Part shown: piece by piece, positions 40,585 through 51,321 of the stretch | How positions within the stretch are numbered: the first letter of the stretch is position 1 | How the letters are laid out: every line of letters begins with the position of its first letter | Assembly: GCF_013255915.1 (NCBI RefSeq) | Contig: NZ_CP053896.1 | Coordinates: forward strand, 3,658,001 to 3,722,000 | Source: Providencia rettgeri | GTDB taxonomy: Bacteria > Pseudomonadota > Gammaproteobacteria > Enterobacterales > Enterobacteriaceae | Length of the DNA stretch: 64,000 nt | Direction of reading: 5' to 3' | The notes under the pieces: generated by a model | What the model was told of the DNA's origin: nothing | Databases searched by the model: none | Seen by the model: the letters and a program-made list of their open reading frames with translations, nothing else | Program-made: the position numbers and the translations under genes

Positions 40585-43431
40585 TTATTCTTCAAGCCAT
40601 TTTTGCCAACTTGCTAAAACTTGTTCACGTTGCTGAGAAAATTGGCTTATCTCTACACGGCTTGGTAGTGATTGTAATGCTAAGTGATGGAGCTCATTAC
40701 GCATTGTGACATACGCTAGAGTTAAAGCATTCGCTTCATCTTCTGGCATAAAACCATACTGCGCCATCAACTCGAAAATACGCACATTATCAGACCAACG
40801 TGTTAGCGCATTATTTTCTGCGGCAAAACGCAAAACTAAGTATTGTGCGATAAATTCAATATCAGTAATCCCACCAGGATCGGCTTTTAAGTCGAATTCA
40901 TTGACTTGATGACTTCCTAGGTGCTGATGCATTTTCAACCGCATATCACGCACTTGCTGTTGCAAAGTTTTAGGGTCTCTTGGCATACACAGAGTTTCGT
41001 GGCGAGTCTGTATAAATTGCCGTTGTAAATCCTCATCACCAAACACCATTCGAGCTCGAATTAGCGCTTGATGTTCCCATGTCCAAGCATCATTTTTTTG
41101 GTAATCATCAAATGATTGTATGGTACTGACCAACATTCCTGATTCACCAGAAGGCCTGAGTCGCGCATCAACTTCATACAACACACCAGAAGGGGTTCGA
41201 GTACTAAACAAATGGATAATACGCTGAGCAACACGCAAGTAAAATTGGCGAGCGTCAATGGAACGTTCACCATTGGTGACCACATCTAAAGGGCAATCGA
41301 AGAGAAAAACAAGGTCTAAGTCAGAGCCATAGCCCAGTTCCCAGCCGCCTAGCTTTCCATAACCTAATACCGCAAACCCATATTGTTTTTTGTCACTTTG
41401 CTCTAGATGCGCTGGCTCACCATAGCGTTTTACCATTTTTTGCCACGCTTGGTGTACCACCGCATCAATAATTGCTTCCGCAAGGTAAGTCAGATGATCA
41501 CTGACTTTCATTACCGGCAAAACACCTGAAATATCTTCAGCAGCAATACGCAATAATTGAGCTTGTTTGAATTGACGTAATGCTTCAAGTTGTTGTTCTT
41601 CGTCATCTTCAGGAACGCGCATTAAATATTGGCGCAGCTCATCACGGTAGGCCGTTAGCGGTAAGGGTTGGTATAACGATTGAGGGTCGAGTAACTCATC
41701 AAGTAACAATGGGTGGCGAGCTAATTGTTCCGCTATCATAGGTGAAGCCGCACATAAACGAATAACGTGCGTCAAAACCTCATCAAATTCAAGCATTAAC
41801 TCTAGGTAAGTAGTGCGGCTAACAATGCTCAGTAACAGTGGTGTGATGCGCTCAATGACTTGCCCTGCATCATCACGCTCACCGACTTTAGCCAATAATT
41901 TAGGCATTAATTCATCAAGAACATCTCGCCCTCGAGGACCAATGGTGCGTTTATTGAGATCATGACGGAACATCACTATACCGTGAATGATACGTTGTGC
42001 AATCTCTTCACTTTTAGACGGCAAATAGCTGGCTAATTCTTCTTTTGATAATTCACTTTGCCATAATGTGATATAAATTTCATCGAATACATCAATGTTC
42101 TCAGAGTCATCCTCCTGGCCTATTTGCTCGGTGAATATTTGATGCACAGCAGCCATTTTCTGACTCAAAACCTGATAAAATGCAGGCCAATCAGCAAAGC
42201 CCATCCCCCACGCTAAACGCGCCTGATTTAAAGCCTCTTCGGGGAGTGTTTGTGTCTGTTGGTCATCAATACATTGCAGTAAATTTTCGACTCTACGCAA
42301 GAAAAGGTAGCCATCTTGCAGAATATTAACCTGATCTTCGGTTAACAATGCGAGTTCACGGATCCCTTGTAACGTTGAAAATAAAGATTGCGACTGTAAA
42401 ACAGGTTCTCGTCCCCCTCGAATGAGTTGGAAAACCTGTGAAACAAATTCAACTTCGCGGATCCCTCCAGCGCCTAATTTGATGTTATTGACCAAACCAC
42501 GACGCCTAACCTCTCGCTCAATCATATTTTTCATATTGCGTAAGGATTGGATCACGCTAAAGTCGATATAGCGACGATAGACGAAAGGACGCAAAAGCTT
42601 TCGCAAACACTCCTCATAATGGAGGCTATCAGCGCCCATAATACGGGCTTTAACCATCGCATAGCGCTCCCAGTCTCGCCCTTGTTCTTGGTAATAATCC
42701 TCAAGCGCAGAAAAGCTAAAAACCAGCGGGCCGCTATCTCCAAATGGACGTAAACGCATATCGACCCGATAAACAAAGCCATACTCCGTCACTTGATCGA
42801 GTACGCGGATCAATTTTTGCCCTAAGCGCGTAAAAAATTGCGCATTATCTAACTCTTTTCGGCCACCTTGGGTAACCCCATTTTCTGGATAAGCAAAAAT
42901 CAGGTCAATATCAGAAGAAAAATTGAGCTCTCGGCCTCCCAACTTCCCCATCCCTAAGACCAATAGCGGCTGCGGTTTTCCTTCTGCATTACAAGGTGTT
43001 CCCCATAACTGACGATATTCTTGATACAACCAGTCTCGCGCTGCAACAACCAAGCTTTCCGCCAATATACTGAGCTGATAAATCGTTTCTTTTTGCGTGC
43101 TTATTTCTAGCACTTGCATCCATGCACAGCGCACTAACATATGATGACGAAATGAGCGCAACACTCGCATCAAGTGGTCTTCGTTGCTAACAGATGACAA
43201 ATCTTGAGCTAACCATGATGCATAACTTTTCCATTCATCGGCTTGTGGTGGTCGAGAGCGAATTTCAAGTAAAAAACGCGGATGTGCTAATACTTGCTTT
43301 AACACAAAATCACTGAATGCAAGCACTTGAATTTCTTGTTTATTTAACGGTAATAATTCATTCGCTTGTTCCGCTAACTGGCTTAAAACGCGTTCACCTT
43401 GGCTTTGTAATAACTCAGGAAAAGCATGCAT
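40585..43431 (-). CDS. glnE: Bifunctional glutamine synthetase adenylyltransferase/deadenylase GlnE
   Basis: Adds AMP to or removes it from glutamine synthetase in response to PII and glutamine. The 948-residue protein has two nucleotidyltransferase domains. The N-terminal deadenylylase domain has [14 protein letters not shown] near residue 170. The C-terminal adenylylase domain has [12 protein letters not shown] near 700. The length equals E. coli (946). It lies 12 bp downstream of the ygiF stop, so the pair is likely one transcript. Confidence 0.97.
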   Translation of the reverse strand: MHAFPELLQSQGERVLSQLAEQANELLPLNKQEIQVLAFSDFVLKQVLAHPRFLLEIRSRPPQADEWKSYASWLAQDLSSVSNEDHLMRVLRSFRHHMLVRCAWMQVLEISTQKETIYQLSILAESLVVAARDWLYQEYRQLWGTPCNAEGKPQPLLVLGMGKLGGRELNFSSDIDLIFAYPENGVTQGGRKELDNAQFFTRLGQKLIRVLDQVTEYGFVYRVDMRLRPFGDSGPLVFSFSALEDYYQEQGRDWERYAMVKARIMGADSLHYEECLRKLLRPFVYRRYIDFSVIQSLRNMKNMIEREVRRRGLVNNIKLGAGGIREVEFVSQVFQLIRGGREPVLQSQSLFSTLQGIRELALLTEDQVNILQDGYLFLRRVENLLQCIDDQQTQTLPEEALNQARLAWGMGFADWPAFYQVLSQKMAAVHQIFTEQIGQEDDSENIDVFDEIYITLWQSELSKEELASYLPSKSEEIAQRIIHGIVMFRHDLNKRTIGPRGRDVLDELMPKLLAKVGERDDAGQVIERITPLLLSIVSRTTYLELMLEFDEVLTHVIRLCAASPMIAEQLARHPLLLDELLDPQSLYQPLPLTAYRDELRQYLMRVPEDDEEQQLEALRQFKQAQLLRIAAEDISGVLPVMKVSDHLTYLAEAIIDAVVHQAWQKMVKRYGEPAHLEQSDKKQYGFAVLGYGKLGGWELGYGSDLDLVFLFDCPLDVVTNGERSIDARQFYLRVAQRIIHLFSTRTPSGVLYEVDARLRPSGESGMLVSTIQSFDDYQKNDAWTWEHQALIRARMVFGDEDLQRQFIQTRHETLCMPRDPKTLQQQVRDMRLKMHQHLGSHQVNEFDLKADPGGITDIEFIAQYLVLRFAAENNALTRWSDNVRIFELMAQYGFMPEDEANALTLAYVTMRNELHHLALQSLPSRVEISQFSQQREQVLASWQKWLEE

Positions 43432-43443
43432 ATTATCAATACC

Positions 43444-44406
43444 TTAATGGGCTTCTTGATAGGTTAAAGCACTTAACCACTGGATAAAGGCTAATTTACA
43501 CTTTAACCACTGGCTGCTATAGCAAAAATCCTCAGCACTAATTGCTTCACCGGCAATATCTGAACGTAATTGTTCCAGTGGAGTGTCATGGATAAAGTGA
43601 GGTACAGAATTTTGGTAATGCACTAAAAATGCCTGAACAAAACGTAAAAACTCACTGAAGCCTTGGCGTGCATTGCTGCCATTTGCTAACCAGTAGTCTT
43701 CATGCTGCTGGCAAAGTAATTGCATATGCGTTAATGATTTTTCGAGGGGGTACTCTTCATAGTCAAACACCGAATTTGGAGGAGTTAATGGCGCTTTTGT
43801 CGGCGATAACAATGAATAACCACGTGCAGCTTTGCTAAGTGATGACAAATGTAAGCCGTCGATATCTGCAAATTTCTTCGCTAAATTGAGTACATCAGCA
43901 ATAAAGCCTTTTTTTAGTTCTAGTTCAAACTCTTGAATAGGCAAATCCTTTGCGCCAGAGGAAATTTCACCTTGGTCAAAAACCACTTCTATTTCACTAT
44001 CTTCAAAAGTCACTAACCACTTTTCACGGGTAAAATTGGTGCTAAAGAGGATATTTAATTCAGACTGAAGCAGTGAAACATCAGTGCCTTCAGGCCAAAT
44101 TTCAGCCGGTAATGCGGCTAAATCAAGCTCAGGTGAATCAATGTCAACATTATATTCAGGCCGTTGGTGTAAGCCGCCTATCGCCTGCCCAGCCGTTTTC
44201 ATTGTCATTTCATAACGACCATCACAACCGCGGATACGTAAGCCCATATCCCACTGACGTAACTGCTTATTTGCCGTATCAAAGTAGATATTGGTTAACT
44301 TCGTCGGCTCACTGTATTGGTGAGACAATGTCGATAGACACTGTCGTACAGCCTCTATTGCGGAACTCTTAGCGGCAAGTTTGAGTTCAACCTCTACGTG
44401 GCTCAT
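43444..44406 (-). CDS. ygiF: Inorganic triphosphatase YgiF (CYTH domain) with a shortened CHAD region
   Basis: Hydrolyses inorganic triphosphate. The N-terminal CYTH tunnel (residues about 1-205) begins with the ExExK-type motif VEVELKLAAK. It continues with basic strands such as MGLRIRGCDGRYEMTMKT and the acidic FEDSEIEVVFDQGEI. E. coli YgiF has 433 residues with a full CHAD domain. Here only about 110 residues follow the CYTH domain and the protein ends at 320. glnE starts 12 bp later, so this looks like a natural short form and not a frame break. Confidence 0.88.
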   Translation of the reverse strand: MSHVEVELKLAAKSSAIEAVRQCLSTLSHQYSEPTKLTNIYFDTANKQLRQWDMGLRIRGCDGRYEMTMKTAGQAIGGLHQRPEYNVDIDSPELDLAALPAEIWPEGTDVSLLQSELNILFSTNFTREKWLVTFEDSEIEVVFDQGEISSGAKDLPIQEFELELKKGFIADVLNLAKKFADIDGLHLSSLSKAARGYSLLSPTKAPLTPPNSVFDYEEYPLEKSLTHMQLLCQQHEDYWLANGSNARQGFSEFLRFVQAFLVHYQNSVPHFIHDTPLEQLRSDIAGEAISAEDFCYSSQWLKCKLAFIQWLSALTYQEAH

Positions 44407-44686
44407 ACATATCCTTATTTAATTATTTCACTTCACTCATATTACCCCAATCAAGCTAAGCTGAGAAAAGAAACTGTATGATAAACAAAAATTCTACCTG
44501 TCATATTTCTTTCAGTGAGTTATATTGAAATTAAAGTAAAAATAAGGGTAATTTAGACAGTTAGGATAGTTCTCATTCTCCTTTAGACTGTAGAGACATC
44601 TGCGTTTAGGATTTGCACCCTCGCGTTTTACTCATTAGTATTCAATTAATATAAAACTCATTCACCATCAAAAGACTGTAAATACC

Positions 44687-45301
44687 ATGCGAAAAATTCC
44701 ATTATTATTAATTTCAATCATGGGGCTAGGCCTTTCCTTAAATTCACATGCAGCAGAAAAACGTTATGTGTCAGATGATTTATCCACATACGTTCATAGT
44801 GGACCTGGCACAAAATATCGTATTGTAGGTACGCTCAATGCCGGGGAAGCGGTTGAACTGCTTTCCACAGATAACAAATTTGCACAAGTTCGCGATGAAA
44901 AAGGTAGAACGGTCTGGTTACCTGTTGACCAACTCAGCAATACTCCAAGCATGAAAACCCGCATTCCAGAACTTGAAGCTGAGAATCAAAAGCTACGTCA
45001 ACAACTCGACAATATCGACAGTACGTGGAATACACGAACTGCAGATATGCAGCAAAAAGTGGCTGATAATGACAATATCGTCAGCCAGCTAAAAGCCGAA
45101 AATGAAAAATTAAAAAATGAGTTGATCAAATCCGGTAAAAAGCTAGAGATTGCAGAGGTCAACTTAGATGATCGCCGTCGCGAATTAATCTTACAATGGT
45201 TTATGTATGGCGGTGGTGTTGCCGGTGTTGGCTTAATTTTAGGTTTGATTTTACCGCATATTATTCCACGTCGTAAAAAACGTAATGATGGTTGGATGTA
45301 A
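44687..45301 (+). CDS. ygiM: YgiM, membrane-anchored SH3-domain protein (TIGR04211 family)
   Basis: Periplasmic bacterial-SH3 protein fixed by a C-terminal membrane helix, role unknown. The 204 residues have a signal peptide ending in NSHAA. The SH3b domain is at about residues 25-90 ([18 protein letters not shown], then WLPVDQL). A coiled coil (about 97-160) follows, then the membrane segment [19 protein letters not shown], and a basic tail RRKKRNDG. It precedes cca, as in E. coli. Confidence 0.92.
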   Translation: MRKIPLLLISIMGLGLSLNSHAAEKRYVSDDLSTYVHSGPGTKYRIVGTLNAGEAVELLSTDNKFAQVRDEKGRTVWLPVDQLSNTPSMKTRIPELEAENQKLRQQLDNIDSTWNTRTADMQQKVADNDNIVSQLKAENEKLKNELIKSGKKLEIAEVNLDDRRRELILQWFMYGGGVAGVGLILGLILPHIIPRRKKRNDGWM

Positions 45302-45315
45302 TTGAGGCCATTCAA

Positions 45316-46545
45316 ATGAAAGTCTATCTCGTGGGTGGTGCAGTGCGTGACCAACTTCTTGGACTACCTATTTCAGATAGAGACTACGTGGTGGTTGGTA
45401 CAACCCCCGAGGCAATGCTATCTCAAGGTTTTCAACAAGTAGGAAAGGATTTTCCGGTTTTCTTGCACCCAAAGACCCATGAAGAATACGCTTTAGCCCG
45501 AACAGAGCGTAAAATTGGTGCGGGCTATACTGGTTTTAGCTGCTATAGCGCACCTGATGTGACCATTGAAGATGATTTGCTACGTCGCGATCTGACAATT
45601 AACGCGATAGCACAAAGTGAATCAGGTGAAATTGTTGACCCATACCAAGGCGTGAAAGACCTCAAGAGCCGTGTTTTACGCCATGTTTCTGATGCATTTT
45701 CTGAAGACCCTTTACGGGTCTTGCGGGTTGCTCGTTTTGCTGCTCGCTACTTTGAGCATGGTTTTACTATCGCACCAGAAACATTAACCTTGATGCAAAC
45801 AATGGCCGCTACAGGGGAATTATCTCACCTCACCGCTGAGCGCGTTTGGACGGAAACAGAAAAAGCGCTGAAATCAAATTCCCCACAGGTGTATTTTGAT
45901 GTTTTACGCCAATGTGGTGCTTTAGCTGTACTTTTTCCTGAAGTTGATGCGTTATTTGGTGTTCCTGCCCCTGAAAAATGGCACCCTGAAATTGATACGG
46001 GTATCCACACGCTAATGGTAATGAAAGTGATTGCCGAGCTATCTAACAATGTGGATATTCGCTTTGCGGCCTTATGCCATGATTTAGGTAAAGCGTTAAC
46101 ACCAACTGATATTTGGCCGAGCCATCCAAACCACGGTGAGGCAGGTATTCCATTAATAGAAACTCTCTGCGCAAGATTAAAAGTACCCACTACGGCTCGT
46201 GACTTAGCCCGTCTAGCGGCACGCTATCATGATAAAATCCATGTTATCAATAAATTACCTGCTAATGAGCTAATTGCGATTTTTGATGGGCTTGATAGCT
46301 GGCGTAAACCAGAACGTATTGAACAACTGAGTTTAATCAGCGAAGCTGATGCAAGAGGCCGGTTAGGCCTCGAACAGCAAACGTACCCACAAGGGATATA
46401 TTTCAAGCAGGCTTTTACTATCGCACAAGCGGTTGATGTCAAACCTATCGTTGAACAGGGATTTAAAGGCCCTGAAATTCGCCAAGAACTTACAAAACAA
46501 CGCATTGAAGCGGTAACAGATTGGCAGCAGCAACAAATCATCTAA
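45316..46545 (+). CDS. cca: Multifunctional CCA-adding tRNA nucleotidyltransferase Cca
   Basis: Builds or repairs the CCA 3' end of tRNA. In gammaproteobacteria it also carries phosphatase and phosphodiesterase activity from an HD domain. The start at 45316 ([16 protein letters not shown]) has GAGG upstream and yields 409 residues. The nucleotidyltransferase motifs GGAVRDQLL and the DRDYVVVG catalytic acids are at the N-terminus, followed by RRDLTINA. The C-terminal HD motif is [12 protein letters not shown] near 240. In E. coli uppP (bacA) lies between cca and folB, and it is absent here. Confidence 0.96.
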   Translation: MKVYLVGGAVRDQLLGLPISDRDYVVVGTTPEAMLSQGFQQVGKDFPVFLHPKTHEEYALARTERKIGAGYTGFSCYSAPDVTIEDDLLRRDLTINAIAQSESGEIVDPYQGVKDLKSRVLRHVSDAFSEDPLRVLRVARFAARYFEHGFTIAPETLTLMQTMAATGELSHLTAERVWTETEKALKSNSPQVYFDVLRQCGALAVLFPEVDALFGVPAPEKWHPEIDTGIHTLMVMKVIAELSNNVDIRFAALCHDLGKALTPTDIWPSHPNHGEAGIPLIETLCARLKVPTTARDLARLAARYHDKIHVINKLPANELIAIFDGLDSWRKPERIEQLSLISEADARGRLGLEQQTYPQGIYFKQAFTIAQAVDVKPIVEQGFKGPEIRQELTKQRIEAVTDWQQQQII

Positions 46546-46555
46546 CGACCATAAA

Positions 46556-46578
46556 ACTGGCGGCTAAACACCGCCAGT
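46556..46578. terminator. Terminator hairpin between convergent cca and folB
   Basis: ACTGGCGG (46556-46563) and CCGCCAGT (46571-46578) form a perfect 8-bp GC-rich stem. In minus-strand sense it is followed by TTTTATGG, so it mainly suits folB. Confidence 0.7.
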
Positions 46579-46584
46579 CATCAT

Positions 46585-46944
46585 TTAAGCGGTTTTCATG
46601 CCTCTTTCTATAATAACCCCAACCTGCTTGGCTCGCGCCACGGCTCCCGGCTTAGCCACCTTAATACGAACCCATGGGCTAGCAAACTGTGTCATCAATA
46701 ACTGTGCAACTTCTTCAGCAACACGTTCTACTAACCCAAACTTGTTATTCCCTACATGAGCTAGGATAGCCTGACTAACTTTGGCATAATCTAGGCAATA
46801 TTCTACATTATCGCTCATAGACGCGCGTTTGTTATCCCATCCCATTTCGATATCGAGCACGAGTTTCTGTTCAATATCTTGTTCCCAGTCATATACACCA
46901 ATCGTGGTGATGACTGATAATTGCTCAATAAATACGATATCCAT
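46585..46944 (-). CDS. folB: Dihydroneopterin aldolase FolB
   Basis: Cleaves 7,8-dihydroneopterin to 6-hydroxymethyl-dihydropterin in folate synthesis. The start at 46944 (MDIVFIEQLSVITTIGVYDW) agrees with E. coli. A GTG three bases upstream is also open. The 119-residue protein keeps the catalytic glutamate in IGVYDWEQ, the conserved LVERVAEEVAQLLM helix, and the lysine in VRIKVAKPGAV. It is divergent from plsY. Confidence 0.96.
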   Translation of the reverse strand: MDIVFIEQLSVITTIGVYDWEQDIEQKLVLDIEMGWDNKRASMSDNVEYCLDYAKVSQAILAHVGNNKFGLVERVAEEVAQLLMTQFASPWVRIKVAKPGAVARAKQVGVIIERGMKTA

Positions 46945-47052
46945 CACGTCATTTTCTCATTTATGTACTGAATTGATACCACTTCAGCAAAAATATGCGT
47001 ATTATCCAAGACTGAAGTGAATTTATGGCCTTAACCGTTTTTGGAGTTAGCT

Positions 47053-47709
47053 ATGAGTGCAACCGCGCTTGGCATGATAATCTTCGCCTATCTTTGTGGC
47101 TCAGTTTCGAGTGCGATACTGATCTGCCGTTTGGCGAGACTACCCGACCCCCGTCAACACGGCTCTGGTAACCCTGGTGCAACTAACGTATTACGTGTAG
47201 GCGGTAAAGCAGCCGCTGCCGGAGTACTCATTTGTGACGTATTAAAAGGGATGATACCAGTTTGGCTTGCTTATTATTTAAATGTGCAGCCATTCTATCT
47301 TGGCTTTGTTGCAATTGCAGCCTGTCTTGGGCATATATATCCCATTTTCTTTCGTTTCAAAGGCGGAAAAGGGGTAGCAACCGCATTTGGTTCAATTGCC
47401 GCTATTGGTTGGGATCTTTCTGGTTTAGTCGCAGGGACATGGTTACTTACGGTATTGCTTAGTGGTTACTCATCACTCGGCGCGATTGTCAGCGCCTTAC
47501 TTGCCCCCTTCTATGTTTGGTGGTTTAAACCTGAGTTCACTTTCCCTGTCGCCATGTTGTCTTGTTTAGTGTTAGTTCGCCATCACGGTAATATACAACG
47601 CCTTTGGCGCGGTCAAGAAAGCCGTATTTGGCAAAAACTAAAAAACAAAAAGCAAAAAACCAATAAAGAAATAGCCCAAGAAACCAAAGAACAAGAACTA
47701 GATGACTAA
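47053..47709 (+). CDS. plsY: Glycerol-3-phosphate acyltransferase PlsY
   Basis: Inner-membrane enzyme that acylates glycerol 3-phosphate using acyl-phosphate. The start at 47053 ([17 protein letters not shown]) follows a GGAG site, giving 218 residues. The three conserved cytoplasmic motifs are present: [16 protein letters not shown] near residue 35, a [19 protein letters not shown] block near 100, and the loop near [15 protein letters not shown]. About five membrane segments are present. The Lys/Glu-rich tail [17 protein letters not shown] is longer than in E. coli (205). Confidence 0.95.
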   Translation: MSATALGMIIFAYLCGSVSSAILICRLARLPDPRQHGSGNPGATNVLRVGGKAAAAGVLICDVLKGMIPVWLAYYLNVQPFYLGFVAIAACLGHIYPIFFRFKGGKGVATAFGSIAAIGWDLSGLVAGTWLLTVLLSGYSSLGAIVSALLAPFYVWWFKPEFTFPVAMLSCLVLVRHHGNIQRLWRGQESRIWQKLKNKKQKTNKEIAQETKEQELDD

Positions 47710-47732
47710 TCGTTAATATGATTTTTCCTAAG

Positions 47733-47757
47733 AAGAGCTGATTTCAGCTCTTTTTTT
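47733..47757 (+). terminator. Rho-independent terminator of plsY
   Basis: GAGCTG-ATTT-CAGCTC (47735-47750) with flanking AA/TT pairs, followed by seven T, 24 bp after the plsY stop. Confidence 0.85.
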
Positions 47758-47982
47758 ATGCTATTTGCCTTGTTTAAAATTTCCAAAAACTCCTCCAATA
47801 ACAACCGTTCGATATCTCTCCTTAAAACTGTACTGATAGCAATTTGTGCTACGTTACATTTTTGCCATAACCAGCGCACACTTTTAAAAAAAAGTTAAAT
47901 AATTGCAAATTTATTACTAAGGAATATTTAAAAGCTGTCGACTATATAAAAGGAAAATTAAACAATAATAATGGTATTTATA

Positions 47983-49515
47983 ATGAGCAGAACCCCTTAT
48001 ATCACTCAAAACGAATATGTATTAGATGAAAATATCACCTTGATGACAACCAGCGATTTGCAAGGAAATATTGTCCATGCTAATGATTTCTTTGTACAGG
48101 TTAGTGGTTATGAATTAGATGAGTTATTAACACGTCCACACAATATTATCCGCCATCCGGATATGCCCAAGGAAGCTTTTGCCGACATGTGGGCAACACT
48201 TAAAAAAGGAGAACCTTGGACTGGTATTGTGAAAAATCGTCGCAAAAATGGCGACCATTACTGGGTTCGAGCCAATATCATTCCAATGGAACGAAAAGGG
48301 GCTATTACAGGCTATATGTCTATTCGGACACGCGCAACACGTGAAGAAATTGCTACGGTAGAACCCATTTATGACGCAATGAATGAAAATAAAAGCCAAC
48401 GAAAAATTTTTAAGGGAATTGTGCTTTCTAAAAAAATGCCATTTCACTTTTCAACATATTCAACGCGTTCGCGTATCCGGCTAATCATGAGTTTGTTATT
48501 TATTCTTTGGCTCATCATGGCAAGCTTCATTCCCCAGCCAATCGCACCTCTTATGATGATGAGTACCTGTACATTTATCACGTTACTGATCGGTAATGTG
48601 GTATTTGAAAAAATGCTAGCAGCGCCATTGGAAGACATCACCAAACAAGCACTTGGTATTGCACGAGGAAATCGACATAGCGTTAACCATATGCAGCGCA
48701 CAGATGAAATTGGCTTAGTATTACGTTCTATTGGGCAACTGGGGTTAATCTGCCGCTGGTTAATCAAAGATGTCTCCGAACAAGTTGATAACGTTCGCAA
48801 AGGCAGTGAATCTTTGGTTTCTGACTGTCGTGAATTAGAAACACATACTCAGAGAACCGTCGGCTATATGCAACAAACCGTTGCGACAATGAACCAAATG
48901 TCCGTTTCTGTAAAAATGAATGCCGATAATACTATTCAAGTTGATCAACTTTCCAATACCACCAGCGAAACCGCAGTCAGTGGGGGCGCAATGATGGAAG
49001 CTGTTGTTGATACCATGAATGAAATTGTCAGTAGTACCAGCAAAATCAATTCCATCACTGATGTAATTAAAGACATCGCATTTCAAACTAATATACTCGC
49101 GTTAAATGCGGCGGTAGAAGCCGCGCGTGCAGGTGAGCAAGGCAAAGGCTTTGCTGTGGTTGCCAATGAGGTCCGTAGCCTTGCAAGCCGCAGTGCAAGC
49201 GCAGTGAATGATATTCGCGAATTAATTAATGATTGTGAAAAGAAAGTCAATTCAGGAAAAAATCAAGTCCATACAGCCGGAGATACCATGAAAGAGATTG
49301 TTGACCAAATACAAAATGTCACACAATTGATCACCCATATTAGCCAAGCGACCTCTGAACAAGCGGCTGGTATCGCCGACATTACCCAAGCAGTCAGTGA
49401 GCTCGAAACCATCACACAACAAAGTACATTACTGGTAGAGCAAAGCACAGAGACATCAACGATGGTAAAAGCACGCTCAAGCCGACTTGAAGATGCGGTT
49501 GTTGTTTTACATTAA
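47983..49515 (+). CDS. aer: Aerotaxis receptor Aer (PAS-HAMP-MCP)
   Basis: Senses the cell's redox state through FAD bound to a PAS domain and signals to CheA/CheW. The start at 47983 ([17 protein letters not shown]) agrees with E. coli and gives 510 residues. The PAS domain spans about residues 10-120 ([17 protein letters not shown], and [10 protein letters not shown]). Membrane segments lie at about 165-205. The HAMP domain follows, then the methyl-accepting signalling domain with the hairpin tip [20 protein letters not shown] near 380. In E. coli aer lies after rpoD, but here it lies between plsY and tsaD. Confidence 0.95.
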   Translation: MSRTPYITQNEYVLDENITLMTTSDLQGNIVHANDFFVQVSGYELDELLTRPHNIIRHPDMPKEAFADMWATLKKGEPWTGIVKNRRKNGDHYWVRANIIPMERKGAITGYMSIRTRATREEIATVEPIYDAMNENKSQRKIFKGIVLSKKMPFHFSTYSTRSRIRLIMSLLFILWLIMASFIPQPIAPLMMMSTCTFITLLIGNVVFEKMLAAPLEDITKQALGIARGNRHSVNHMQRTDEIGLVLRSIGQLGLICRWLIKDVSEQVDNVRKGSESLVSDCRELETHTQRTVGYMQQTVATMNQMSVSVKMNADNTIQVDQLSNTTSETAVSGGAMMEAVVDTMNEIVSSTSKINSITDVIKDIAFQTNILALNAAVEAARAGEQGKGFAVVANEVRSLASRSASAVNDIRELINDCEKKVNSGKNQVHTAGDTMKEIVDQIQNVTQLITHISQATSEQAAGIADITQAVSELETITQQSTLLVEQSTETSTMVKARSSRLEDAVVVLH

Positions 49516-49531
49516 TATCTAATTGAATAGC

Positions 49532-49557
49532 AAAAGGGCTGTCATCCAGCCCTTTTT
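49532..49557. terminator. Bidirectional terminator between aer and tsaD
   Basis: AAAAGGGCTG (49532-49541) pairs with CAGCCCTTTT (49547-49556) around a short loop, with U-rich ends on both strands. It lies between convergent genes. Confidence 0.85.
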
Positions 49558-49585
49558 ACAAAAAATATGAATTCATTAACAATGA

Positions 49586-50605
49586 TTATTTTTCTAAGGG
49601 TGGTAATTCAGCCAAAGGCCAGCGCGGGCGAACTGTTACACCAAGCCCTGCCGTTGTTCCACCTTTAAGACGAATAAGCCCCGCTAACGCAATCATCGCA
49701 CCGTTATCTGTACAAAACTCAGGGCGCGCATAAAAAACTTCACCACCGCGCTGTTTGAGGACGTCTTCCATTTTAGCTCTGAGAGCACGATTAGCACTAA
49801 CGCCGCCGGCCATCACCAAGCGTTTAAAACCAGTTTGCTCCAATGCACGTTTGCATTTAATCGCAAGCGTATCTACCACCGCATCTTCAAAGGCTCTCGC
49901 AATATCTGCACGGGTTTGGTCATCATCCGCATTTTCACGAATGGTATTGGCTGCAAAAGTTTTTAACCCTGAGAAGCTGAAATCCAGCCCTGGTCTGTCG
50001 GTCATTGGACGAGGAAAAACAAAACGACCTGCTGTGCCTTGCTCTGCCATTCGAGATAACACAGGGCCTCCAGGGTAGTCTAAGCCTAATAATTTAGCTG
50101 TCTTATCAAACGCTTCACCTGCCGCGTCATCGATGGACTCGCCAAGTAGCTCATACTCACCAATTCCCGTCACACTGATAAGCTGGGTATGCCCACCTGA
50201 AACCAGTAACGCAACAAAAGGGAATTCAGGGCTTTTCTCTTCTAACATCGGTGCCAATAAATGGCCTTCCATATGGTGAACGGCCACGGCAGGAACATTC
50301 CATGCAAAAGCTAATGAACGCCCAACAGTTGCACCAACCATTAAAGCCCCCACCAAACCAGGGCCCGCAGTGTAAGCTACAGCGTCGATGTCTTCACTGG
50401 TTAAATTGGCTTCTTTCAACGCCGCTTGAATTAACGGCACTGTTTTACGAATATGATCACGTGAAGCCAATTCAGGCACGACACCACCATAGTCTGCATG
50501 AACTTTAATTTGGCTGTATAATTGATTGGCTAATAAGCCACGCTCATCATCATAGATTGCGATACCAGTTTCATCGCAAGAGGTTTCGATACCTAAAACA
50601 CGCAT
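49586..50605 (-). CDS. tsaD: tRNA N6-threonylcarbamoyladenosine (t6A37) transferase subunit TsaD
   Basis: Transfers the threonylcarbamoyl group to A37 of ANN-decoding tRNAs, with TsaB, TsaC and TsaE. The 339-residue protein opens [20 protein letters not shown]. It has the iron-binding [12 protein letters not shown] histidines near residues 110-121, and the ASKHA-fold motifs LVSGGHTQL and [12 protein letters not shown]. It is divergent from rpsU, the same order as in E. coli. Confidence 0.97.
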   Translation of the reverse strand: MRVLGIETSCDETGIAIYDDERGLLANQLYSQIKVHADYGGVVPELASRDHIRKTVPLIQAALKEANLTSEDIDAVAYTAGPGLVGALMVGATVGRSLAFAWNVPAVAVHHMEGHLLAPMLEEKSPEFPFVALLVSGGHTQLISVTGIGEYELLGESIDDAAGEAFDKTAKLLGLDYPGGPVLSRMAEQGTAGRFVFPRPMTDRPGLDFSFSGLKTFAANTIRENADDDQTRADIARAFEDAVVDTLAIKCKRALEQTGFKRLVMAGGVSANRALRAKMEDVLKQRGGEVFYARPEFCTDNGAMIALAGLIRLKGGTTAGLGVTVRPRWPLAELPPLEK

Positions 50606-50683
50606 TGCACTACCCTTGTTTATTGCATAACCGCAAGTCTATCACTATTTTCGTTCAATCGCGTAATTAATGTTGTCAAAAGG

Positions 50684-50712
50684 CTGACTTTCCTGACTGT
50701 ATAGTCTATAAT
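50684..50712 (+). promoter_or_regulatory. Candidate upstream promoter of rpsU-dnaG-rpoD
   Basis: CTGACT (50684-50689), 17-bp spacer, then a perfect TATAAT (50707-50712). The E. coli operon is also driven by tandem promoters ahead of rpsU. Confidence 0.5.
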
Positions 50713-50832
50713 CAGTCCCCTGTAATAAAAAATTTCGTGTGGCTAATTCTCATTATTATCTGGTTTTGTTTGCTTTTTCATCAAATGAACTGCTAATCAG
50801 GTAATCTTGTGTGATTCAATTTTATACGGCAC

Positions 50833-50862
50833 TTTACAAACCCGTACTCATTGAAGTAAAAT
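50833..50862 (+). promoter_or_regulatory. Candidate proximal promoter of rpsU-dnaG-rpoD
   Basis: TTTACA (50833-50838), 18-bp spacer, then TAAAAT (50857-50862), 74 bp upstream of the rpsU start. Confidence 0.45.
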
Positions 50863-50923
50863 TCCGCACCATTTTAAATGAAGGCTGGTGAATCAGTACC
50901 AGCAACAAACCGATTTCTATTGA

Positions 50924-51151
<228 letters not shown>

Positions 51152-51260
51152 TTGTTTGCGGTGAAAGCCGCATTCATTGCAGACGATAGCTAATACAAAA
51201 CTTTAGTTTCTCTCGTAGTCACTCAGTTTTTGTAGTAGTAAATAGCTAAGCAGTTAAAGG

Positions 51261-51291
51261 CCGTGCTTTCCACAAGGAAGCGCGGCTTATT
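51261..51291 (+). terminator. Hairpin between rpsU and dnaG (attenuating terminator)
   Basis: GCCGTGCTTTCC (51261-51272) pairs with GGAAGCGCGGC (51277-51287), with one G-U pair and one bulge, followed by TTATTATC. E. coli has a partial terminator at this position that lowers dnaG expression, and the placement agrees. Confidence 0.6.
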
Positions 51292-51321
51292 ATCGTTCAT
51301 CAACAGGCGAAAAAGAGGCTT

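Noticed and set aside
43444-43446. YgiF stop codon as a pseudogene-causing frameshift
   Set aside because: glnE starts 12 bp later and leaves no room for the missing CHAD part, so the gene is naturally short.
50696-50718. GACTG...CAGTC inverted repeat around the rpsU -10 as a LexA box
   Set aside because: The half-sites are separated by 13 bp, while LexA needs CTG-N10-CAG. It is noted only as an inverted repeat in the promoter.
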